From positions 62,001 to 126,000 of the forward strand of contig NZ_JAJUWU010000006.1 in NCBI RefSeq assembly GCF_021390325.1: DNA of 64,000 nucleotides, in the 5' to 3' direction. Below are positions 8,904-21,506 of this stretch, piece after piece. A model generated the notes under the pieces. It was given only the letters and a program-made list of their open reading frames with translations. It did not search any database and was not told the origin of the DNA. This stretch comes from Jiella avicenniae. GTDB taxonomy: Bacteria; Pseudomonadota; Alphaproteobacteria; Rhizobiales; Rhizobiaceae. The translations under genes and the position numbers were made by a program. Position 1 is the stretch's first letter; every line of letters begins with the position of its first letter.

Positions 8904-11300
8904 GTGCAAGAAGAGGCGGAACGGCCGTTGCCGCAGGCGCCATTGAGGCAAGGGCGGCAGCGCCCGGGGGAGGTTGCGGACGCCGCCGGCCGGCTGTTGC
9001 GTCTGCTGCGCGGACCGGGCGGGGCGAGCGACGGCGACGAAGCGGGCGACGGCGGCGGCGCGTGGCAGGGCGGGTCGACTTGGCGCGACGCGGTCACGGC
9101 ATGGTTCGCCCGCCAGTTCGCGGTCGAGGCGGCGCATCGCTCCGGCTTTCATATCCTGCCCGTCGCGCTGATCGCCGGCGCGGCGGCGGTCTTCGCCATC
9201 GACTGGCGCCCCAACGTCTGGGCGACGATCGCCGTGGCGGCCCTGTTCGCCGCTCTCGCCCTTCGCGCCGCCGCCCTGCCGGTGCGAAGGGCCATCCTCC
9301 TGGCGCTCGTCGGTCTCCTCGCCGGCGTCCTCGTCTCCATCGGCTTTGCGGAACGATCGGAGACGACGATCATATCCGGCACCGCGACGACGCGCATCGC
9401 CGGCCGGGTGCTGTCCGTTTCCCGCGACGAGAAGGGCCGAATGCGCTACGTCGTCGCGATCACCGGCACGGTGCGTCCCGTCCTGTCCCGGCCGCCACGG
9501 CGCGCGCGGATCCTGGTCGGCGCGAAGCATGCCCCAAAATCGCCCGGCGATCCCTATTACGGCCTGGTGCGGATCGGTCCGCCCTCGGGGCCGGCTGCCC
9601 CCGGTCGCCACGATTTCGCCTACCAGCCCTTCTTCGACGGGGTCGGGGCGATCGGCTTTTCCCTCGGACGGCCGGACGACGCCCCGACGGACGGGCTGTC
9701 GCCGCCACCGCCAGCTGGCGTCGTCGAGGCTCTTTCCCTCGGCCTCGAACGGCTGCGCGGCACGATGACCGCCCGGATTTCCGAAGCAGCCGGCGGCGGC
9801 GAGGCGGGCGCCATCGCCGCCGCACTCGTCACCGGCGAGCGCGCCGGCATCTCCGAGGACGCCGAGACCTGGCTGCGGGGCGTCGGGCTCGCCCACGTCC
9901 TGTCGATCTCCGGCCTGCATCTCGCCATCGTCGCCGGCTCCGCATTGCTGGTCGTCCGCTCGGCGCTGGCACTCGTTCCGGGGCTCGCGCTCCGCTATCC
10001 GGTGAAGAAGGCGGCGGCCGTCGCGGCTCTCGTCGTCGCCGCCCTCTATCTCCTCTTGTCCGGGGCCAACGTCGCCACCCAGCGCGCCTTCGTCATGCTG
10101 GCGGTGATGCTCGTCGCCGTCATCGCCGATCGGCCGGCGCTGACCATCCGCAACGTCTCGCTTGCCGCCCTCATCGTCGTCGTCGTCGCGCCGCACATGG
10201 TGACGACGGCGAGTTTCCAGATGAGCTTCGCCGCGACGCTCGCCCTCGTCGCGGGATACCGCGCGTTGGCGCGCTGGCAGGAGAGAAAAGCTCCGTCCGT
10301 GCCGCGTCCGCTCGCCATGAGGCTCCTGCGGCTCGCCGGCGGCACCGTCCTCGGCATCGTCGCCAGTTCGATCATCGCCGGGGCGGCGACGGCCCCTTAC
10401 GCCGCGTACCACTTCCACCGCGTCGCTCCCTTCGGCCTCGTCGCCAACGTCCTCACCCTGCCGCTCTTCACCTTTCTGATCATGCCGCTCGGCCTCGTCG
10501 GCTCGCTGCTGATGCCCTTCGGCCTCGACGCGTGGGCGTTCTACCTGATGGGCCGGGGCGTCGACCTCGTGCTCGCCATCTCCGAATGGCTCTACGGCGT
10601 CCTGCCGGATCGGAGCACCGGGCCCATCGCGGGTGCGGGCGTCGTCTTCCTCACAGCGGCGCTGTTCGCCGCAGCGCTGTTTGCCAGCCGCCTGCGCCTC
10701 GTCGCGTTTCCACTGGCGGTCGTCGGCCTTCTGACCATCCGCGACACGAGCCCGTTGCCGCAGCTCCTCGTCCATGAGGACGGCAAGACCGTCGCGACCT
10801 TCGCAGCCGACGGCGCCATCGGCTATCTCCAAGCCCGCCGGAACGGCTTCGTCGCCGACCAGTGGGAGCGCAGCTTCGGGAGCGAACCGCCGCCAGGCGA
10901 GGGCGATGCCGCGGCGCCCGCACCCGCGCGGATCGAGCCCCCCTGCGACCGCGATTTTTGCCGCTTTCAGACCCGCGACGGCCTACGTGTCGTCTGGACG
11001 AGCGACTACCGGCGGACGGGCGAGGCCTGCGACGGGGGCGACATCGCCATCGTCGCCCGGGCGATCCGTCTGGAGACATGCCGCTCCGGCGCTGCTCTCG
11101 TCACCTTGCGGACGCTGCGTCGAACCGGCTCGCTGGCCTTTTCCCGCGATGTGCAGACGGGCCGCGCCGTCCCGCTGAGATCCGTCCCCGCCGATCCGCA
11201 ACCCTGGAACCGACACCGCCTCGCGCCGTGGCCGGAATACTGGAAGAAGCCGGCCGCACCCGACGAGGAGCCGAACTCGAACTCTGCTTCCGCCCGGTGA
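8904..11300 (+). CDS. comEC: ComEC/Rec2 family DNA-uptake channel
   Basis: This large polytopic protein (798 residues from a GTG start at 8904) has the N-terminal DUF4131 region (about 80-270). The Competence domain follows (about 300-620), with the family hallmark HVLSISGLHLAIVAG and many membrane helices. The C-terminal part is soluble and short, with CDRDFCRFQTRDG and an acidic-to-basic tail. No metallo-beta-lactamase nuclease motif (HxHxDH) is present, as in many alphaproteobacterial ComEC proteins. The role by family is passage of single-stranded DNA across the inner membrane. The exact start is uncertain because the first ~75 residues are low-complexity. It converges on lexA, 14 nt away. 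Confidence 0.85.
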   Translation: MQEEAERPLPQAPLRQGRQRPGEVADAAGRLLRLLRGPGGASDGDEAGDGGGAWQGGSTWRDAVTAWFARQFAVEAAHRSGFHILPVALIAGAAAVFAIDWRPNVWATIAVAALFAALALRAAALPVRRAILLALVGLLAGVLVSIGFAERSETTIISGTATTRIAGRVLSVSRDEKGRMRYVVAITGTVRPVLSRPPRRARILVGAKHAPKSPGDPYYGLVRIGPPSGPAAPGRHDFAYQPFFDGVGAIGFSLGRPDDAPTDGLSPPPPAGVVEALSLGLERLRGTMTARISEAAGGGEAGAIAAALVTGERAGISEDAETWLRGVGLAHVLSISGLHLAIVAGSALLVVRSALALVPGLALRYPVKKAAAVAALVVAALYLLLSGANVATQRAFVMLAVMLVAVIADRPALTIRNVSLAALIVVVVAPHMVTTASFQMSFAATLALVAGYRALARWQERKAPSVPRPLAMRLLRLAGGTVLGIVASSIIAGAATAPYAAYHFHRVAPFGLVANVLTLPLFTFLIMPLGLVGSLLMPFGLDAWAFYLMGRGVDLVLAISEWLYGVLPDRSTGPIAGAGVVFLTAALFAAALFASRLRLVAFPLAVVGLLTIRDTSPLPQLLVHEDGKTVATFAADGAIGYLQARRNGFVADQWERSFGSEPPPGEGDAAAPAPARIEPPCDRDFCRFQTRDGLRVVWTSDYRRTGEACDGGDIAIVARAIRLETCRSGAALVTLRTLRRTGSLAFSRDVQTGRAVPLRSVPADPQPWNRHRLAPWPEYWKKPAAPDEEPNSNSASAR

Positions 11301-11314
11301 TCGGGACGGACGTC

Positions 11315-12076
11315 TCAGTACCGCCTGATCAGCCCGACCAGCCGGCCCTGTACCTTGACCCGGTCGGCGCCGAAGATGCGGGTCTCGTAGGCGGGGTTGG
11401 CCGCCTCCAGCGCGATCGTGTCGCCCCGGCGGCGAAAGCGCTTCAGCGTGGCTTCCTCGTCGTCGACGAGAGCCACGACGATGTCGCCCGGCGAGGCGGT
11501 GTCGATCCGGCGAATGACCACCGTGTCGCCGTCGAGAATGCCGGCCTCGACCATCGAGTCGCCCTTGACGTCGAGGGCGAAGTGCTCGCCGGAGCCGAGC
11601 ATTTCCGGCGGCACCTGGATGGAATGGGTGTTGGTCTGGATCGCCGAGATCGGGACGCCGGCGGCGATTCGCCCCATCACCGGCACCGCCACCGCGCGTT
11701 CGCCGGAAACGTGATTTTGCCGCGGCGCGGCGACGGCCGCCGGACGGCGCGGAGCGGCCGCCGCGACGGGTCTTTCCTCCGCCTCCGGCCGCATGCCGCC
11801 GTCGATGACGCTCGGCGTGAAGCCGGGTTTGGCGGTCCCGGCCGTCCGCGGATTGCGGATCGAATCCGGCAGCTTCAGGACCTCGAGAGCCCGGGCGCGG
11901 TTCGGCAACCGGCGGATGAAGCCGCGTTCCTCGAGGGCTGTGATCAGACGGTGGATGCCGGATTTCGACCGCAGATCCAGCGCGTCCTTCATCTCGTCGA
12001 AGGAGGGAGGCACCCCGCTCTCCTTCAGCCGTTCATGGATGAACAACAAAAGGTCGTGCTGTTTGCGCGTGAGCAT
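11315..12076 (-). CDS. lexA: LexA, SOS repressor
   Basis: This 253-residue self-cleaving repressor of the SOS response has an N-terminal winged-helix domain (residues 1-65, [22 protein letters not shown]). An unusually long Ala/Pro-rich linker follows (about 75-125), then the S24 peptidase domain. The cleavage site is Ala139-Gly140 ([10 protein letters not shown]), the nucleophile Ser174 (KGDSMVEAG) and the general base Lys212 (EATLKRF). The gene ends the ppiD-trp-moa-moe-lexA cluster but has its own promoter region with a LexA box, so it is expected to repress itself. Confidence 0.97.
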   Translation of the reverse strand: MLTRKQHDLLLFIHERLKESGVPPSFDEMKDALDLRSKSGIHRLITALEERGFIRRLPNRARALEVLKLPDSIRNPRTAGTAKPGFTPSVIDGGMRPEAEERPVAAAAPRRPAAVAAPRQNHVSGERAVAVPVMGRIAAGVPISAIQTNTHSIQVPPEMLGSGEHFALDVKGDSMVEAGILDGDTVVIRRIDTASPGDIVVALVDDEEATLKRFRRRGDTIALEAANPAYETRIFGADRVKVQGRLVGLIRRY

Positions 12077-12114
12077 GGGGGACCTCTAAAAACAAAACCT
12101 GAACAAACCTATCT

Positions 12115-12129
12115 GTTCTAGTTGTGTTC
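12115..12129. promoter_or_regulatory. LexA (SOS) box upstream of lexA
   Basis: GTTC (12115-12118), seven bases, then GTTC (12126-12129) reproduces the alphaproteobacterial SOS box GTTC-N7-GTTC exactly. It lies 38-53 nt upstream of the lexA start codon, in position for autoregulation. A further GTTC-like half site follows at about 12101. Confidence 0.85.
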
Positions 12130-12180
12130 CGCAAGTCCCTTTTCGGAGAGCTTCGCCGCTTCGACCGTCGGGGCGTGCCG

Positions 12181-13392
12181 TCAGGAGAGATCGACGATGC
12201 GGCAGCTTTCGCCGGCGCGCGCGGCCGGCGCGTGCGGCGGGCGCATGAGCAGCACGTCGGCGGCGGCGTAGATGGACAGGAGCGAGGAGTCCTGGCGCGG
12301 CAGCGGCGTGGCGACGATCGTTCCGTCTGCGTCGACGACGGCCCTCGCGCGCATGAAATCGGTTCGCAGGCCGTTTTCCGGGACGTCCGATCCGAGGATG
12401 GCGGCGCGGGTCATAGGCCTCTCCGGGCGGCCGGCGAGGCGCTCGACGAGGGGGGCGAGGAACAGCGTCGCCGCCACCATCGAGGAGGCCGGATTGCCGG
12501 GCAGCCCGACGAGGCGCATGTCGCCGATCCGGCCGGCCATCAGCGGCTTGCCGGGTCGCATGGCGACCTTGAGAAACGCCATCTCCGCCCGTTTTGCTTC
12601 GAAGACCTTGCCGATGAGGTCGTGGTCGCCGACCGAGGCGCCGCCGATGGTGACGAAGCAGTCGCAGCCCTCGGCGAGCGCGCGGTCGAGATGGCCGGCG
12701 ATTTCCGCGTCGTCGTCCGGGGCGATGCCGCAGTCGACCACGGTTCCGCCGGCCGCCTCGACGAGGGCGGCGACCCCGTAGCCGTTCGAGGCGACGATCT
12801 GGGACGGGCCGACGTCGGCGCCGGGGGGCACCAGCTCGTCGCCGGTCGCGAGCACCGCGACCTTCGGTCGGTCGAGGACGAGGATCTCTGGATGGCCGCC
12901 GCTGGCCGCGAGCGCGACGGCGCCGGGGGACAGCAGCGTTCCCCTGGCAAGAAGCACCGTGCCGGCGGAAAAATCGACCCCGGCCGGGCGGATATGCTGG
13001 CCGGGAGAGACCCCTTCCTGCGGGATCAGCGCGCCGTCTTCGCTGCGTTCGGCATCCTCCTGGATGAGGATGGCGTCGGCGCCCTCCGGCACCGGGGCGC
13101 CGGTGAAGATGCGGACGGCCTCGCCGGGGCCGATCCGGCCATCGAAGGCCCGCCCAGCCGCCGATTCGCCGACGACGGCGAGAGCCCGGAATGGCGCCCG
13201 CGTGTCCTCGGCGCGCAGCGCGTAGCCGTCCATCGCCGAGGCGTCGAAGCCGGGCTGCGTCCTTTTCGCGAGCACATCCTCGGCAAGGATGCGGCCGGCC
13301 GCTTCGCGCAGTGGCACGAGCGTCGTGCGGCGGACCGGCTCGGTCGCCGCCATCAGCCGTCGATGGGCCTCCTCGACCGCAATCAGGCTCAT
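12181..13392 (-). CDS. moeA: molybdopterin molybdenumtransferase MoeA
   Basis: MoeA inserts molybdate into adenylylated molybdopterin, the last step of molybdenum-cofactor assembly. The 403-residue protein has the family landmarks: [15 protein letters not shown] near residues 48-62, [15 protein letters not shown] near 95, and the MoCF domain with [11 protein letters not shown] and [12 protein letters not shown] (about 180-270). It ends in PGKPLMAG and [10 protein letters not shown]. Its ATG overlaps the moaC stop by 4 nt, so the two are translationally coupled and both serve Moco synthesis. Confidence 0.95.
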   Translation of the reverse strand: MSLIAVEEAHRRLMAATEPVRRTTLVPLREAAGRILAEDVLAKRTQPGFDASAMDGYALRAEDTRAPFRALAVVGESAAGRAFDGRIGPGEAVRIFTGAPVPEGADAILIQEDAERSEDGALIPQEGVSPGQHIRPAGVDFSAGTVLLARGTLLSPGAVALAASGGHPEILVLDRPKVAVLATGDELVPPGADVGPSQIVASNGYGVAALVEAAGGTVVDCGIAPDDDAEIAGHLDRALAEGCDCFVTIGGASVGDHDLIGKVFEAKRAEMAFLKVAMRPGKPLMAGRIGDMRLVGLPGNPASSMVAATLFLAPLVERLAGRPERPMTRAAILGSDVPENGLRTDFMRARAVVDADGTIVATPLPRQDSSLLSIYAAADVLLMRPPHAPAARAGESCRIVDLS

Positions 13393-13901
13393 GGCGTGCC
13401 TGCCTCCCTGCGGAAATCCCCCGAGCGACCGCCGGATTTGGAGACGAGCCGGATGGCGGTGATCTCCATCGTCCGGTCGACGGCCTTTGCCATGTCGTAG
13501 ATGGTCAGGCAGGCGACGGAGACGGCGGTGAGCGCCTCCATCTCGACGCCGGTGCGGCCGGTGAGCTTTGCCGTGGCGGTGACCCTGAGCCCGGGAAGGG
13601 CCGGCTCCGGCGTGATCTCGACGGCGATCTTGGAAAGCATCAGGGCATGGCAGAGCGGGATCAGCTCGTGCGTCCGCTTGGCCGCCATGATGCCGGCGAT
13701 CCGGGCGACCCCGACGACGTCGCCCTTCTTCGTCTCGCCGCCTTCGATCAAAGCGAGCGTCTCCGGCTGCATCACGACGAGGCCCTCGGCCTCGGCGATG
13801 CGCTCGGTCTCGGCCTTGTCTCCGACGTCGACCATCGCCGCCTTGCCGGATGGGTCGAGATGGGTGAGACGCGGTCCGTCTTCGGCGGTGCCCTCGCTCA
13901 T
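13389..13901 (-). CDS. moaC: cyclic pyranopterin monophosphate synthase MoaC
   Basis: MoaC converts the 3',8-cyclo-GTP product of MoaA into cyclic pyranopterin monophosphate, the first stable Moco precursor. The 170-residue length is typical. Signatures include [23 protein letters not shown] near the start, [20 protein letters not shown] (active-site Lys/His region) and [26 protein letters not shown]. It overlaps trpC by 4 nt upstream and moeA by 4 nt downstream. moaA is not in the window. Confidence 0.96.
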   Translation of the reverse strand: MSEGTAEDGPRLTHLDPSGKAAMVDVGDKAETERIAEAEGLVVMQPETLALIEGGETKKGDVVGVARIAGIMAAKRTHELIPLCHALMLSKIAVEITPEPALPGLRVTATAKLTGRTGVEMEALTAVSVACLTIYDMAKAVDRTMEITAIRLVSKSGGRSGDFRREAGTP

Positions 13902-14722
13902 CGTGCGGTCCGCTCGACGAGGGCCCGGCGGGGGGCGCCGAGGAGAACGCGGGTGGCGTCGGCGACGTCGTCCTGGCGCATCAGGCTCTCGCCGACGAGG
14001 AAGCTGCGGATGCCGTGCTCGGCGAGCCTCAGACAGTCGGCATGGGTGAAGATGCCGCTCTCGCCGACGACGATGCGATCGTCCGGAACGAGACTGGCGA
14101 GCCGCTCGGCGGTTTCGAGGGTGGTCTCGAAGGTCTTGAGATTGCGGTTGTTGATGCCGATCAGCGGCGAGGACAGGCGGAGCGCCCGCTCGGTCTCGGC
14201 CTCGTCGTGGACTTCGACCAAGACGTCGAGGCCGTAGCGCTCGGCCGTTGCTTCGAGAGCGAGGGCGACGTCGTCGGACACCGCCGCCATGATGATCAGG
14301 ATCGCGTCGGCGCCCCAGGCGCGCGCTTCGGCGACCTGGTAGGGATCGTAGAGGAAGTCCTTGCGCAGCACGGGCAGGCCGGTCGCCGCCTTCGCCTGCC
14401 CGATATATTCGGGCCGGCCCTTGAAGGACGGCTCGTCGGTGAGGACCGAAAGACAGGTGGCGCCGCCAGCGGCGTAGGCCGCCGCGAGGGCGGGCGGATC
14501 GAAGTCCTCGCGGATCAGGCCCTTGGAGGGGCTGGCCTTCTTGATCTCGGCGATCAGCGCCAGATCCCCGGCCTCGATCGTCCGGGCGATCGCAGGAAGA
14601 AAGCCGCGCGGCGGCTCCACGTCGGCGATCCGCGCGTCCAGTTCGGCGAGCGGGATCTTCGCCTTGGCTGCGGCGATTTCTTCCAGCTTGTAGTCGCGGA
14701 TCTTGGCGAGAATGTCGGTCAT
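13898..14722 (-). CDS. trpC: indole-3-glycerol phosphate synthase
   Basis: TrpC closes the indole ring in tryptophan biosynthesis (CdRP to indole-3-glycerol phosphate). The 274-residue single-domain protein shows the (beta/alpha)8 motifs [14 protein letters not shown] (catalytic Lys), [37 protein letters not shown] and VGESGIF. The start is the ATG at 14722, which overlaps the trpD stop by 4 nt. It is not fused to TrpF, the usual alphaproteobacterial arrangement. Confidence 0.97.
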   Translation of the reverse strand: MTDILAKIRDYKLEEIAAAKAKIPLAELDARIADVEPPRGFLPAIARTIEAGDLALIAEIKKASPSKGLIREDFDPPALAAAYAAGGATCLSVLTDEPSFKGRPEYIGQAKAATGLPVLRKDFLYDPYQVAEARAWGADAILIIMAAVSDDVALALEATAERYGLDVLVEVHDEAETERALRLSSPLIGINNRNLKTFETTLETAERLASLVPDDRIVVGESGIFTHADCLRLAEHGIRSFLVGESLMRQDDVADATRVLLGAPRRALVERTAR

Positions 14723-15750
14723 CGGTTGTCCTTGCCGAGGGCCTGGGTCGCCTTGACGAGCCGCTGCAGCGCGTCCAGCGCCTTGCCGGTGTCGATCGCC
14801 TCGGCCGCAGTGGCGACGCCGGCGCGAAGATCCGGGGCGGCTCCGGCCATCACCAGCGCGCCGGCGGCGTTGAGGAGCACGGTGTCGCGATAGGCGCCGG
14901 GCTCGCCCTTCAGGACCGACTGGAGGGCTGCGGCATTGTAGCTGCCGTCGCCGCCCTTCAGATCGGCCAGCGTCCAGCGGCCGACGCCGGCCTCCTCGGC
15001 GTCGACGGTGAACTCGCTGATGACGCCGTCCTTCAACTGGACGACATGGGTCGTGCCGGTCGGCGTCATCTCGTCGAGGCCGTCGCCATGGACCACCCAG
15101 GCGGCCTCCGTGCCCAGCGCCAACAGCGTCTCGGCGATCGGCCGCAGCCAATGCGGCGAGAACACCCCGACGAGAAGCTTCTTGACGCTGGCCGGATTGC
15201 CGAGCGGGCCGAGGAGATTGAAGATCGTCCGGGTGCCGAGCTCGACGCGCGAGGGGCCGACGAAGCGCATCGCGGCATGGTGGGTCGGGGCGAACATGAA
15301 GCCGAGCCCGGCCTCCGCAATCGCGCGGCCGATCTGGTCGGGCTTCAGGTCGACGTCGATGCCGAGCGCCGAAAGCACGTCGGCCGCGCCGGATTTCGAC
15401 GACAGCGCCCGGTTGCCGTGCTTGGCGACGACGAGGCCGCAGCCGGCCAGGACGAAGGCCGAGCAGGTCGAGATGTTCAAGGTGCCGGCATGGTCGCCGC
15501 CGGTGCCGACGATGTCGATCGCCCCTTCCGGGGCAAGGACGCGGGCCATGTTCGCCCGCATCACCGTCACGGCGCCGGTCAGCTCGTCGACGGTCTCGCC
15601 GCGCACCCTCAGGGCCATCAGGAGGCCGCCGATCTGCGAGGGCGTCGCCTCGCCGCTCATCATCACCTGGAAGGCGGTCGTCGCTTCCTCCCGGGTCAGC
15701 GCGTGGCCGTCGGCGGCCTTGGCGATGAAGGGCTTCAGGGTCTGGCTCAT
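14719..15750 (-). CDS. trpD: anthranilate phosphoribosyltransferase
   Basis: TrpD joins anthranilate and PRPP to phosphoribosyl-anthranilate. The 343-residue protein has the glycine-rich PRPP loop [17 protein letters not shown] (about 79-95), [17 protein letters not shown] and the diagnostic [11 protein letters not shown]. The stop overlaps the trpC start by 4 nt, and the start overlaps the ppiD stop by 4 nt, so ppiD-trpD-trpC-moaC-moeA are chained by ATGA overlaps. trpE/G lie elsewhere. Confidence 0.97.
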   Translation of the reverse strand: MSQTLKPFIAKAADGHALTREEATTAFQVMMSGEATPSQIGGLLMALRVRGETVDELTGAVTVMRANMARVLAPEGAIDIVGTGGDHAGTLNISTCSAFVLAGCGLVVAKHGNRALSSKSGAADVLSALGIDVDLKPDQIGRAIAEAGLGFMFAPTHHAAMRFVGPSRVELGTRTIFNLLGPLGNPASVKKLLVGVFSPHWLRPIAETLLALGTEAAWVVHGDGLDEMTPTGTTHVVQLKDGVISEFTVDAEEAGVGRWTLADLKGGDGSYNAAALQSVLKGEPGAYRDTVLLNAAGALVMAGAAPDLRAGVATAAEAIDTGKALDALQRLVKATQALGKDNR

Positions 15751-17633
15751 CGCGCCAGCGCCTTTGCCTGTTCGAGCGTGTTCGGATTGACGCGCACCGG
15801 ATATTCGTTCTGCAGCAGGGTCACGTAGGACTGGTAGAGATCGTTCTCCAGCATGCCGGCCATCTGCTGGCGCTGCGAGGAACTGACGTTGCTCGCCGGA
15901 TCGGCGGGCGGCGAGACCTCCGCGACCTTCATCAGCAGGCGCGTCGAAGGCTCGCGGCCGGACGCGGTGACGACGTCGCCCGACGGGCCGGAGAAGGCCG
16001 CCTCGGCGCCGGACCGCCCGAGTTCGGCGACGCCCGACTGGCGGGTGATCCCATAGGCGGTCCGCGCCTCAATGCCTTCCTCCCTGGCGACGTCGGCGAT
16101 GGACTTGCCGCCCTCGACCGCCTTTTCGAGCGAGGCCGCCCGTTCGTCGAGCTGCTCGTTCGCCCGTTCGCGCTTCCAGTCGGCGACCACCTTCTCGCGC
16201 ACTTCGTCGAGCGTCCGGTCGTGGGCGGGATCGACGCTGGCGACGTCGTAGAAGACGTAGCCGCTCGGATCGACGTTGACCGGAAGCGCGTCGATGCCCG
16301 GCTCGCTGTCGAAGGCGGCAGCGAGAAGGTCGGACTTTTGCGGCATGTCGACCGCCTCGCCGTCGGGGCCGTTGCCGTTGCGATCGACGGCGGCGACGGT
16401 CTTGACCGGAATTGCCGCCTGCTGCGCCGCTTCCTGGAAGGTGGCGCCGCCGCCGCGGGCGTCCTCATAGGCGGTGTAGGCCGCATCGACGGCATCGGCG
16501 GCCCTTGCCAGAGCGAGGTCCTTGCGAATCTGATCCTGGACCTCGGCGAGCGGCTCGACGCCTGAGGGTTCGATCTTCGTCACTCTCAGGAGCACCGGAC
16601 CGAACCGGCCCTCGACGACGTCGGAGACGCCACCTTCCGAAAGCGCAAAGGCCGCATCGGCGACCTTCTGGTCGGGAATCGCCGCCTTGGTCACGGTGCC
16701 GAGATCGATGTCGGCGGGCGTGCGCCCGGCGTCCCTCGCGACCTCCTCGAAGCTCGCTCCCGCGCCGAGCTTTTCCTCGGCGGCGTCGGCCGCGGCCTTG
16801 TCGGCGAAGACGATCTGCTGGACGCCGCGCCGTTCCGGGGTGGTGTAGTTCGCCTTGCGGGCTTCGTAATCGGCCTTCACTTCGGCGTCGGTGACGGTCT
16901 TCGGATCGGCCAGCGCCTGCGACGTCACCTCGGCATAGGCGATCGAGCGGTATTCCGGCGCGGCATAGCGCGCCTTGTTCTCGTCGAAATAGCCGGAAAG
17001 CTGGTCTGCCGACGGATCGTCGATGCTCGACGCCTCGGGCGCCGTCAGAACCAGATAGTCGATCGTCCGCCGCTCGCCGTTGTAGAGCCCGAGCGCGGTG
17101 AGGAAGGTCTCAGGCGTCGTCGCATCCTTCGCGACGGCGTCGACGAGCTGGCCGCGACGGGCGACGTTCATCTGGCGGGCGATGTAATCGTTCTCGTTGA
17201 TCCCGGCATTGCGAAGGATCGCCTGGAAGGTCGAACGCGAAAAGCTGCCGTTCCCGTCATGGAAGGCGGGATCCTCGGCGATCACGCGCGCCAGCCTTTC
17301 GTCCGACACGCCGAGGCCGAGCTCGCGGCTCTCTTCGTCGAGGACGGCGCCGGCGATCAGCTGGCTCGTGACGCCCTGGTCGACGCCGAAGGTCGCGGCC
17401 TCCTGGGTGGTGATCCGGCGACCGATCTGCTGGGAGATGCGGTTCATCGCCTGCGAATAGGCAAAGGCGTATTCGCTCGGCGTCACCTCGGTTTCGCCGG
17501 CCGAAATCACCGTCCGGGACAGGCCGCCGGTGAAGGACGAGCCGATGCCCCAGATCGCGAAGCTGAGGACCAGGAGGCCGAGGAGAATCTTCGCCGTCCA
17601 GCCGGAAACGCTCCTGCGCATGGTTTCGAGCAT
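15747..17633 (-). CDS. ppiD: PpiD-like periplasmic SurA/peptidylprolyl isomerase
   Basis: This 628-residue membrane-anchored chaperone has one N-terminal membrane helix (about 16-34, [19 protein letters not shown]) and a SurA_N-type chaperone domain (about 35-170). A parvulin-type PPIase domain follows (about 240-360, with [17 protein letters not shown] and a degenerate catalytic core), then a second PPIase-like half. It would help outer-membrane proteins leave the SecYEG translocon. The ATG at 17633 is preceded by GGAGG. The longer upstream frame adds only basic, non-membrane sequence. It is the first gene of the trpDC-moaC-moeA chain and divergent from tpiA. Confidence 0.9.
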   Translation of the reverse strand: MLETMRRSVSGWTAKILLGLLVLSFAIWGIGSSFTGGLSRTVISAGETEVTPSEYAFAYSQAMNRISQQIGRRITTQEAATFGVDQGVTSQLIAGAVLDEESRELGLGVSDERLARVIAEDPAFHDGNGSFSRSTFQAILRNAGINENDYIARQMNVARRGQLVDAVAKDATTPETFLTALGLYNGERRTIDYLVLTAPEASSIDDPSADQLSGYFDENKARYAAPEYRSIAYAEVTSQALADPKTVTDAEVKADYEARKANYTTPERRGVQQIVFADKAAADAAEEKLGAGASFEEVARDAGRTPADIDLGTVTKAAIPDQKVADAAFALSEGGVSDVVEGRFGPVLLRVTKIEPSGVEPLAEVQDQIRKDLALARAADAVDAAYTAYEDARGGGATFQEAAQQAAIPVKTVAAVDRNGNGPDGEAVDMPQKSDLLAAAFDSEPGIDALPVNVDPSGYVFYDVASVDPAHDRTLDEVREKVVADWKRERANEQLDERAASLEKAVEGGKSIADVAREEGIEARTAYGITRQSGVAELGRSGAEAAFSGPSGDVVTASGREPSTRLLMKVAEVSPPADPASNVSSSQRQQMAGMLENDLYQSYVTLLQNEYPVRVNPNTLEQAKALAR

Positions 17634-17872
17634 CGTCGTCTTTCCTCCCTGGCGGCGGGCCTGTTCCGGCCGCTTCGCATCGTTGGCAGACCTCATGGCG
17701 GCGAGCGTCGCGCGCATCGCCTTATTAGTGAAGAGGCGGCAAGGGGCGCAAGCGATCCGCCGCGATTGATTTTCGCCGATCGATCCCCGATGGTCGCGCC
17801 GCCCGCGATCGGCGCGCGAGATCGTGCGGGCGAAACCTGAGAAACGCGACCGCGGGAGGAAATTCCAACGCC

Positions 17873-18634
17873 ATGACGCCCAGACCACTCATCGCCGGCA
17901 ACTGGAAGATGAACGGCCTCCTGCGCCACCTGACCGAACTCGAGGTCGTTGCCGGAGCCGCCGGCGAGGCGGGGAAGGGCAAGGACCTGTTGATCTGCCC
18001 GCCGGCCACCCTCGTTTCGGCGAGCGCCGGCCTTTTGTTCGGCAAGGTGGCGATCGGCGGCCAGGACTGTCACGCCGAGGCCTCCGGCGCCCATACCGGC
18101 GACGTCGCGGCCGAGATGCTGGCCGATCTCGGGGCGACCTACGTCATCGTCGGCCATTCCGAGCGCCGTGCGAACCACGGCGAAAGCGACGCGGACGTGC
18201 GGGCGAAGGCGCTGGCGGCCTGGCGTGCCGGGCTCACCGCGATCGTCTGCATCGGCGAGACCGAGGCGGAACGCGAGGCGGGCGAGACGCTGGACGTCCT
18301 CTCCCGTCAGCTCGCCGGCTCGCTGCCCGACGGCGTCACGGCCACGAACACCGTCGTCGCCTACGAGCCCGTCTGGGCGATCGGCACGGGCCGAACGGCG
18401 ACGACCGGCGACGTGACGGAGGTCCACCACTTTCTGCGGCGGCAACTGACGGACCGGTTCGGCGCGAGCATCGCCGACGGTATCCGCCTGCTCTATGGCG
18501 GCTCGGTGAAACCCGGCAACGCGGCCGAACTTCTCGCCGTCGCCAATGTCGACGGCGCGCTGGTCGGCGGGGCGAGCTTGAAGGGCGAGGACTTCGTGGC
18601 GATATGCCGGGCGTGTCCGCCGTCCGAGGCTTGA
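17873..18634 (+). CDS. tpiA: triosephosphate isomerase
   Basis: This enzyme interconverts dihydroxyacetone phosphate and glyceraldehyde-3-phosphate. The 253-residue TIM barrel has Lys12 in GNWKMN, His95 in IVGHSERR, Glu165 in [11 protein letters not shown] and the phosphate-binding YGGSVKPGN. The start at 17873 is preceded by GGGAGGA at a rather long spacing of about 12 nt. secG follows 80 nt downstream, the usual order in this order of bacteria. Confidence 0.97.
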   Translation: MTPRPLIAGNWKMNGLLRHLTELEVVAGAAGEAGKGKDLLICPPATLVSASAGLLFGKVAIGGQDCHAEASGAHTGDVAAEMLADLGATYVIVGHSERRANHGESDADVRAKALAAWRAGLTAIVCIGETEAEREAGETLDVLSRQLAGSLPDGVTATNTVVAYEPVWAIGTGRTATTGDVTEVHHFLRRQLTDRFGASIADGIRLLYGGSVKPGNAAELLAVANVDGALVGGASLKGEDFVAICRACPPSEA

Positions 18635-18714
18635 CGCGGAATCCGGTTGGAATACGGCGCTTCCTTCTGTAGAAGGCGCAAAATTCCTCTAAGAACACCC
18701 TCAACGAAAGTTCG

Positions 18715-19590
18715 ATGGAAACCATTCTCATCATCATCCACTTGATGATCGTCGTTGCGCTCGTCATCGTGGTGCTTCTGCAGCGGTCGGAAGGTGGAGC
18801 CCTCGGCATCGGCGGCGGTGGCGGCCTCATGTCGGCGCGCGGCGCGGCCAATGCCCTCACACGCACGACCGCGATCCTCGCGGCGGGCTTCTTCGTCACC
18901 TCGCTGTCCCTCGGCCTTCTGGCCCGCTACGGGACCCAGCCGACGGACATCCTCAACACCCTGCCTGCCGAGAATGGCCAGCCCGGGGGCGACGACCGCA
19001 GCCTGCTCGATCAGCTCGGCGGTCTGCCGGGTTCGGAGAACGGTGCGGCCGGCGAGGCGCCTGCCGCTGCCGGATCGACGACTGCGCCCGCAAGCGGCGC
19101 GCAGGAGCCGAGCCCGTCGCTGATCGACGGGGCGAGCGAGCCGAACAGCGAGACGCCGGCGGCCGAAGGTGCGGCGCAGCCCGCGGCTCCGGCAGCGAGC
19201 GGTTCGCCAGCGCCTGCCGCGGCGCCGTCCGACGGAGCCGCAGACACGGCGGCGCCCGCCGTCGAGCCAGTCCCCGCCAATCCGGCCGGCGATACGCCGC
19301 AGGGGGCCGATGAGACGACGGTTCCCCCCGTCGAGGCGCCGCCCGCTGGCACGACGCGCACCGACGACGGCAACGTCGGCCCGGATGACGCCTCCGCACC
19401 GGCGAACGACCCGGCCGCGCCTGCGGCCGGCACCGCGCCCGACGCGCCGGCCGAAATCGCTCCCGCCGAGACGACGCCCGCCGCGCCGGCCGGCACGGGC
19501 ACGGACGGCGCCGCATCCACCGGCACCGGCGAGGCGGCTGCTCCGGCCGGCGAGCAGCCGCCCGCCTCGGGAACGTCGACGACGCAGTAG
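18715..19590 (+). CDS. secG: SecG translocon subunit with very long Ala/Pro-rich tail
   Basis: SecG supports SecYE-driven protein export. The first ~75 residues are classical: helix 1 (about 2-20), the cytoplasmic loop LQRSEGGALGIGGGGGLMSARGAANALTR and helix 2 (about 50-70). The remaining ~215 residues are low-complexity Ala/Pro/Asp/Thr/Gly sequence. SecG is usually 75-150 residues, so at 291 this is strongly extended. The tail follows helix 2 and should face the periplasm. Its function is unknown. A strong terminator lies 38 nt after the stop. Confidence 0.92.
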   Translation: METILIIIHLMIVVALVIVVLLQRSEGGALGIGGGGGLMSARGAANALTRTTAILAAGFFVTSLSLGLLARYGTQPTDILNTLPAENGQPGGDDRSLLDQLGGLPGSENGAAGEAPAAAGSTTAPASGAQEPSPSLIDGASEPNSETPAAEGAAQPAAPAASGSPAPAAAPSDGAADTAAPAVEPVPANPAGDTPQGADETTVPPVEAPPAGTTRTDDGNVGPDDASAPANDPAAPAAGTAPDAPAEIAPAETTPAAPAGTGTDGAASTGTGEAAAPAGEQPPASGTSTTQ

Positions 19591-19627
19591 CGACGGCTGC
19601 GGCGATCGCTCGGGATCGAACGTGACG

Positions 19628-19654
19628 ATGGGGCGCCCGCCGGCGCCCCATTTT
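19628..19654 (+). terminator. Rho-independent terminator after secG
   Basis: ATGGGGCGC (19628-19636) and GCGCCCCAT (19643-19651) form a perfect 9-bp stem with a 6-nt loop, followed by a T-rich run. It separates tpiA-secG from pyrG. Confidence 0.8.
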
Positions 19655-19680
19655 CGATTTTCGGCACTTCTCCGGCATGA

Positions 19681-21453
<1,773 letters not shown>

Positions 21454-21506
21454 AGGCGACAGAACGGGGCGTCGTTCGACGCCGCGCGCACTGACTGGAG
21501 AGGCCG

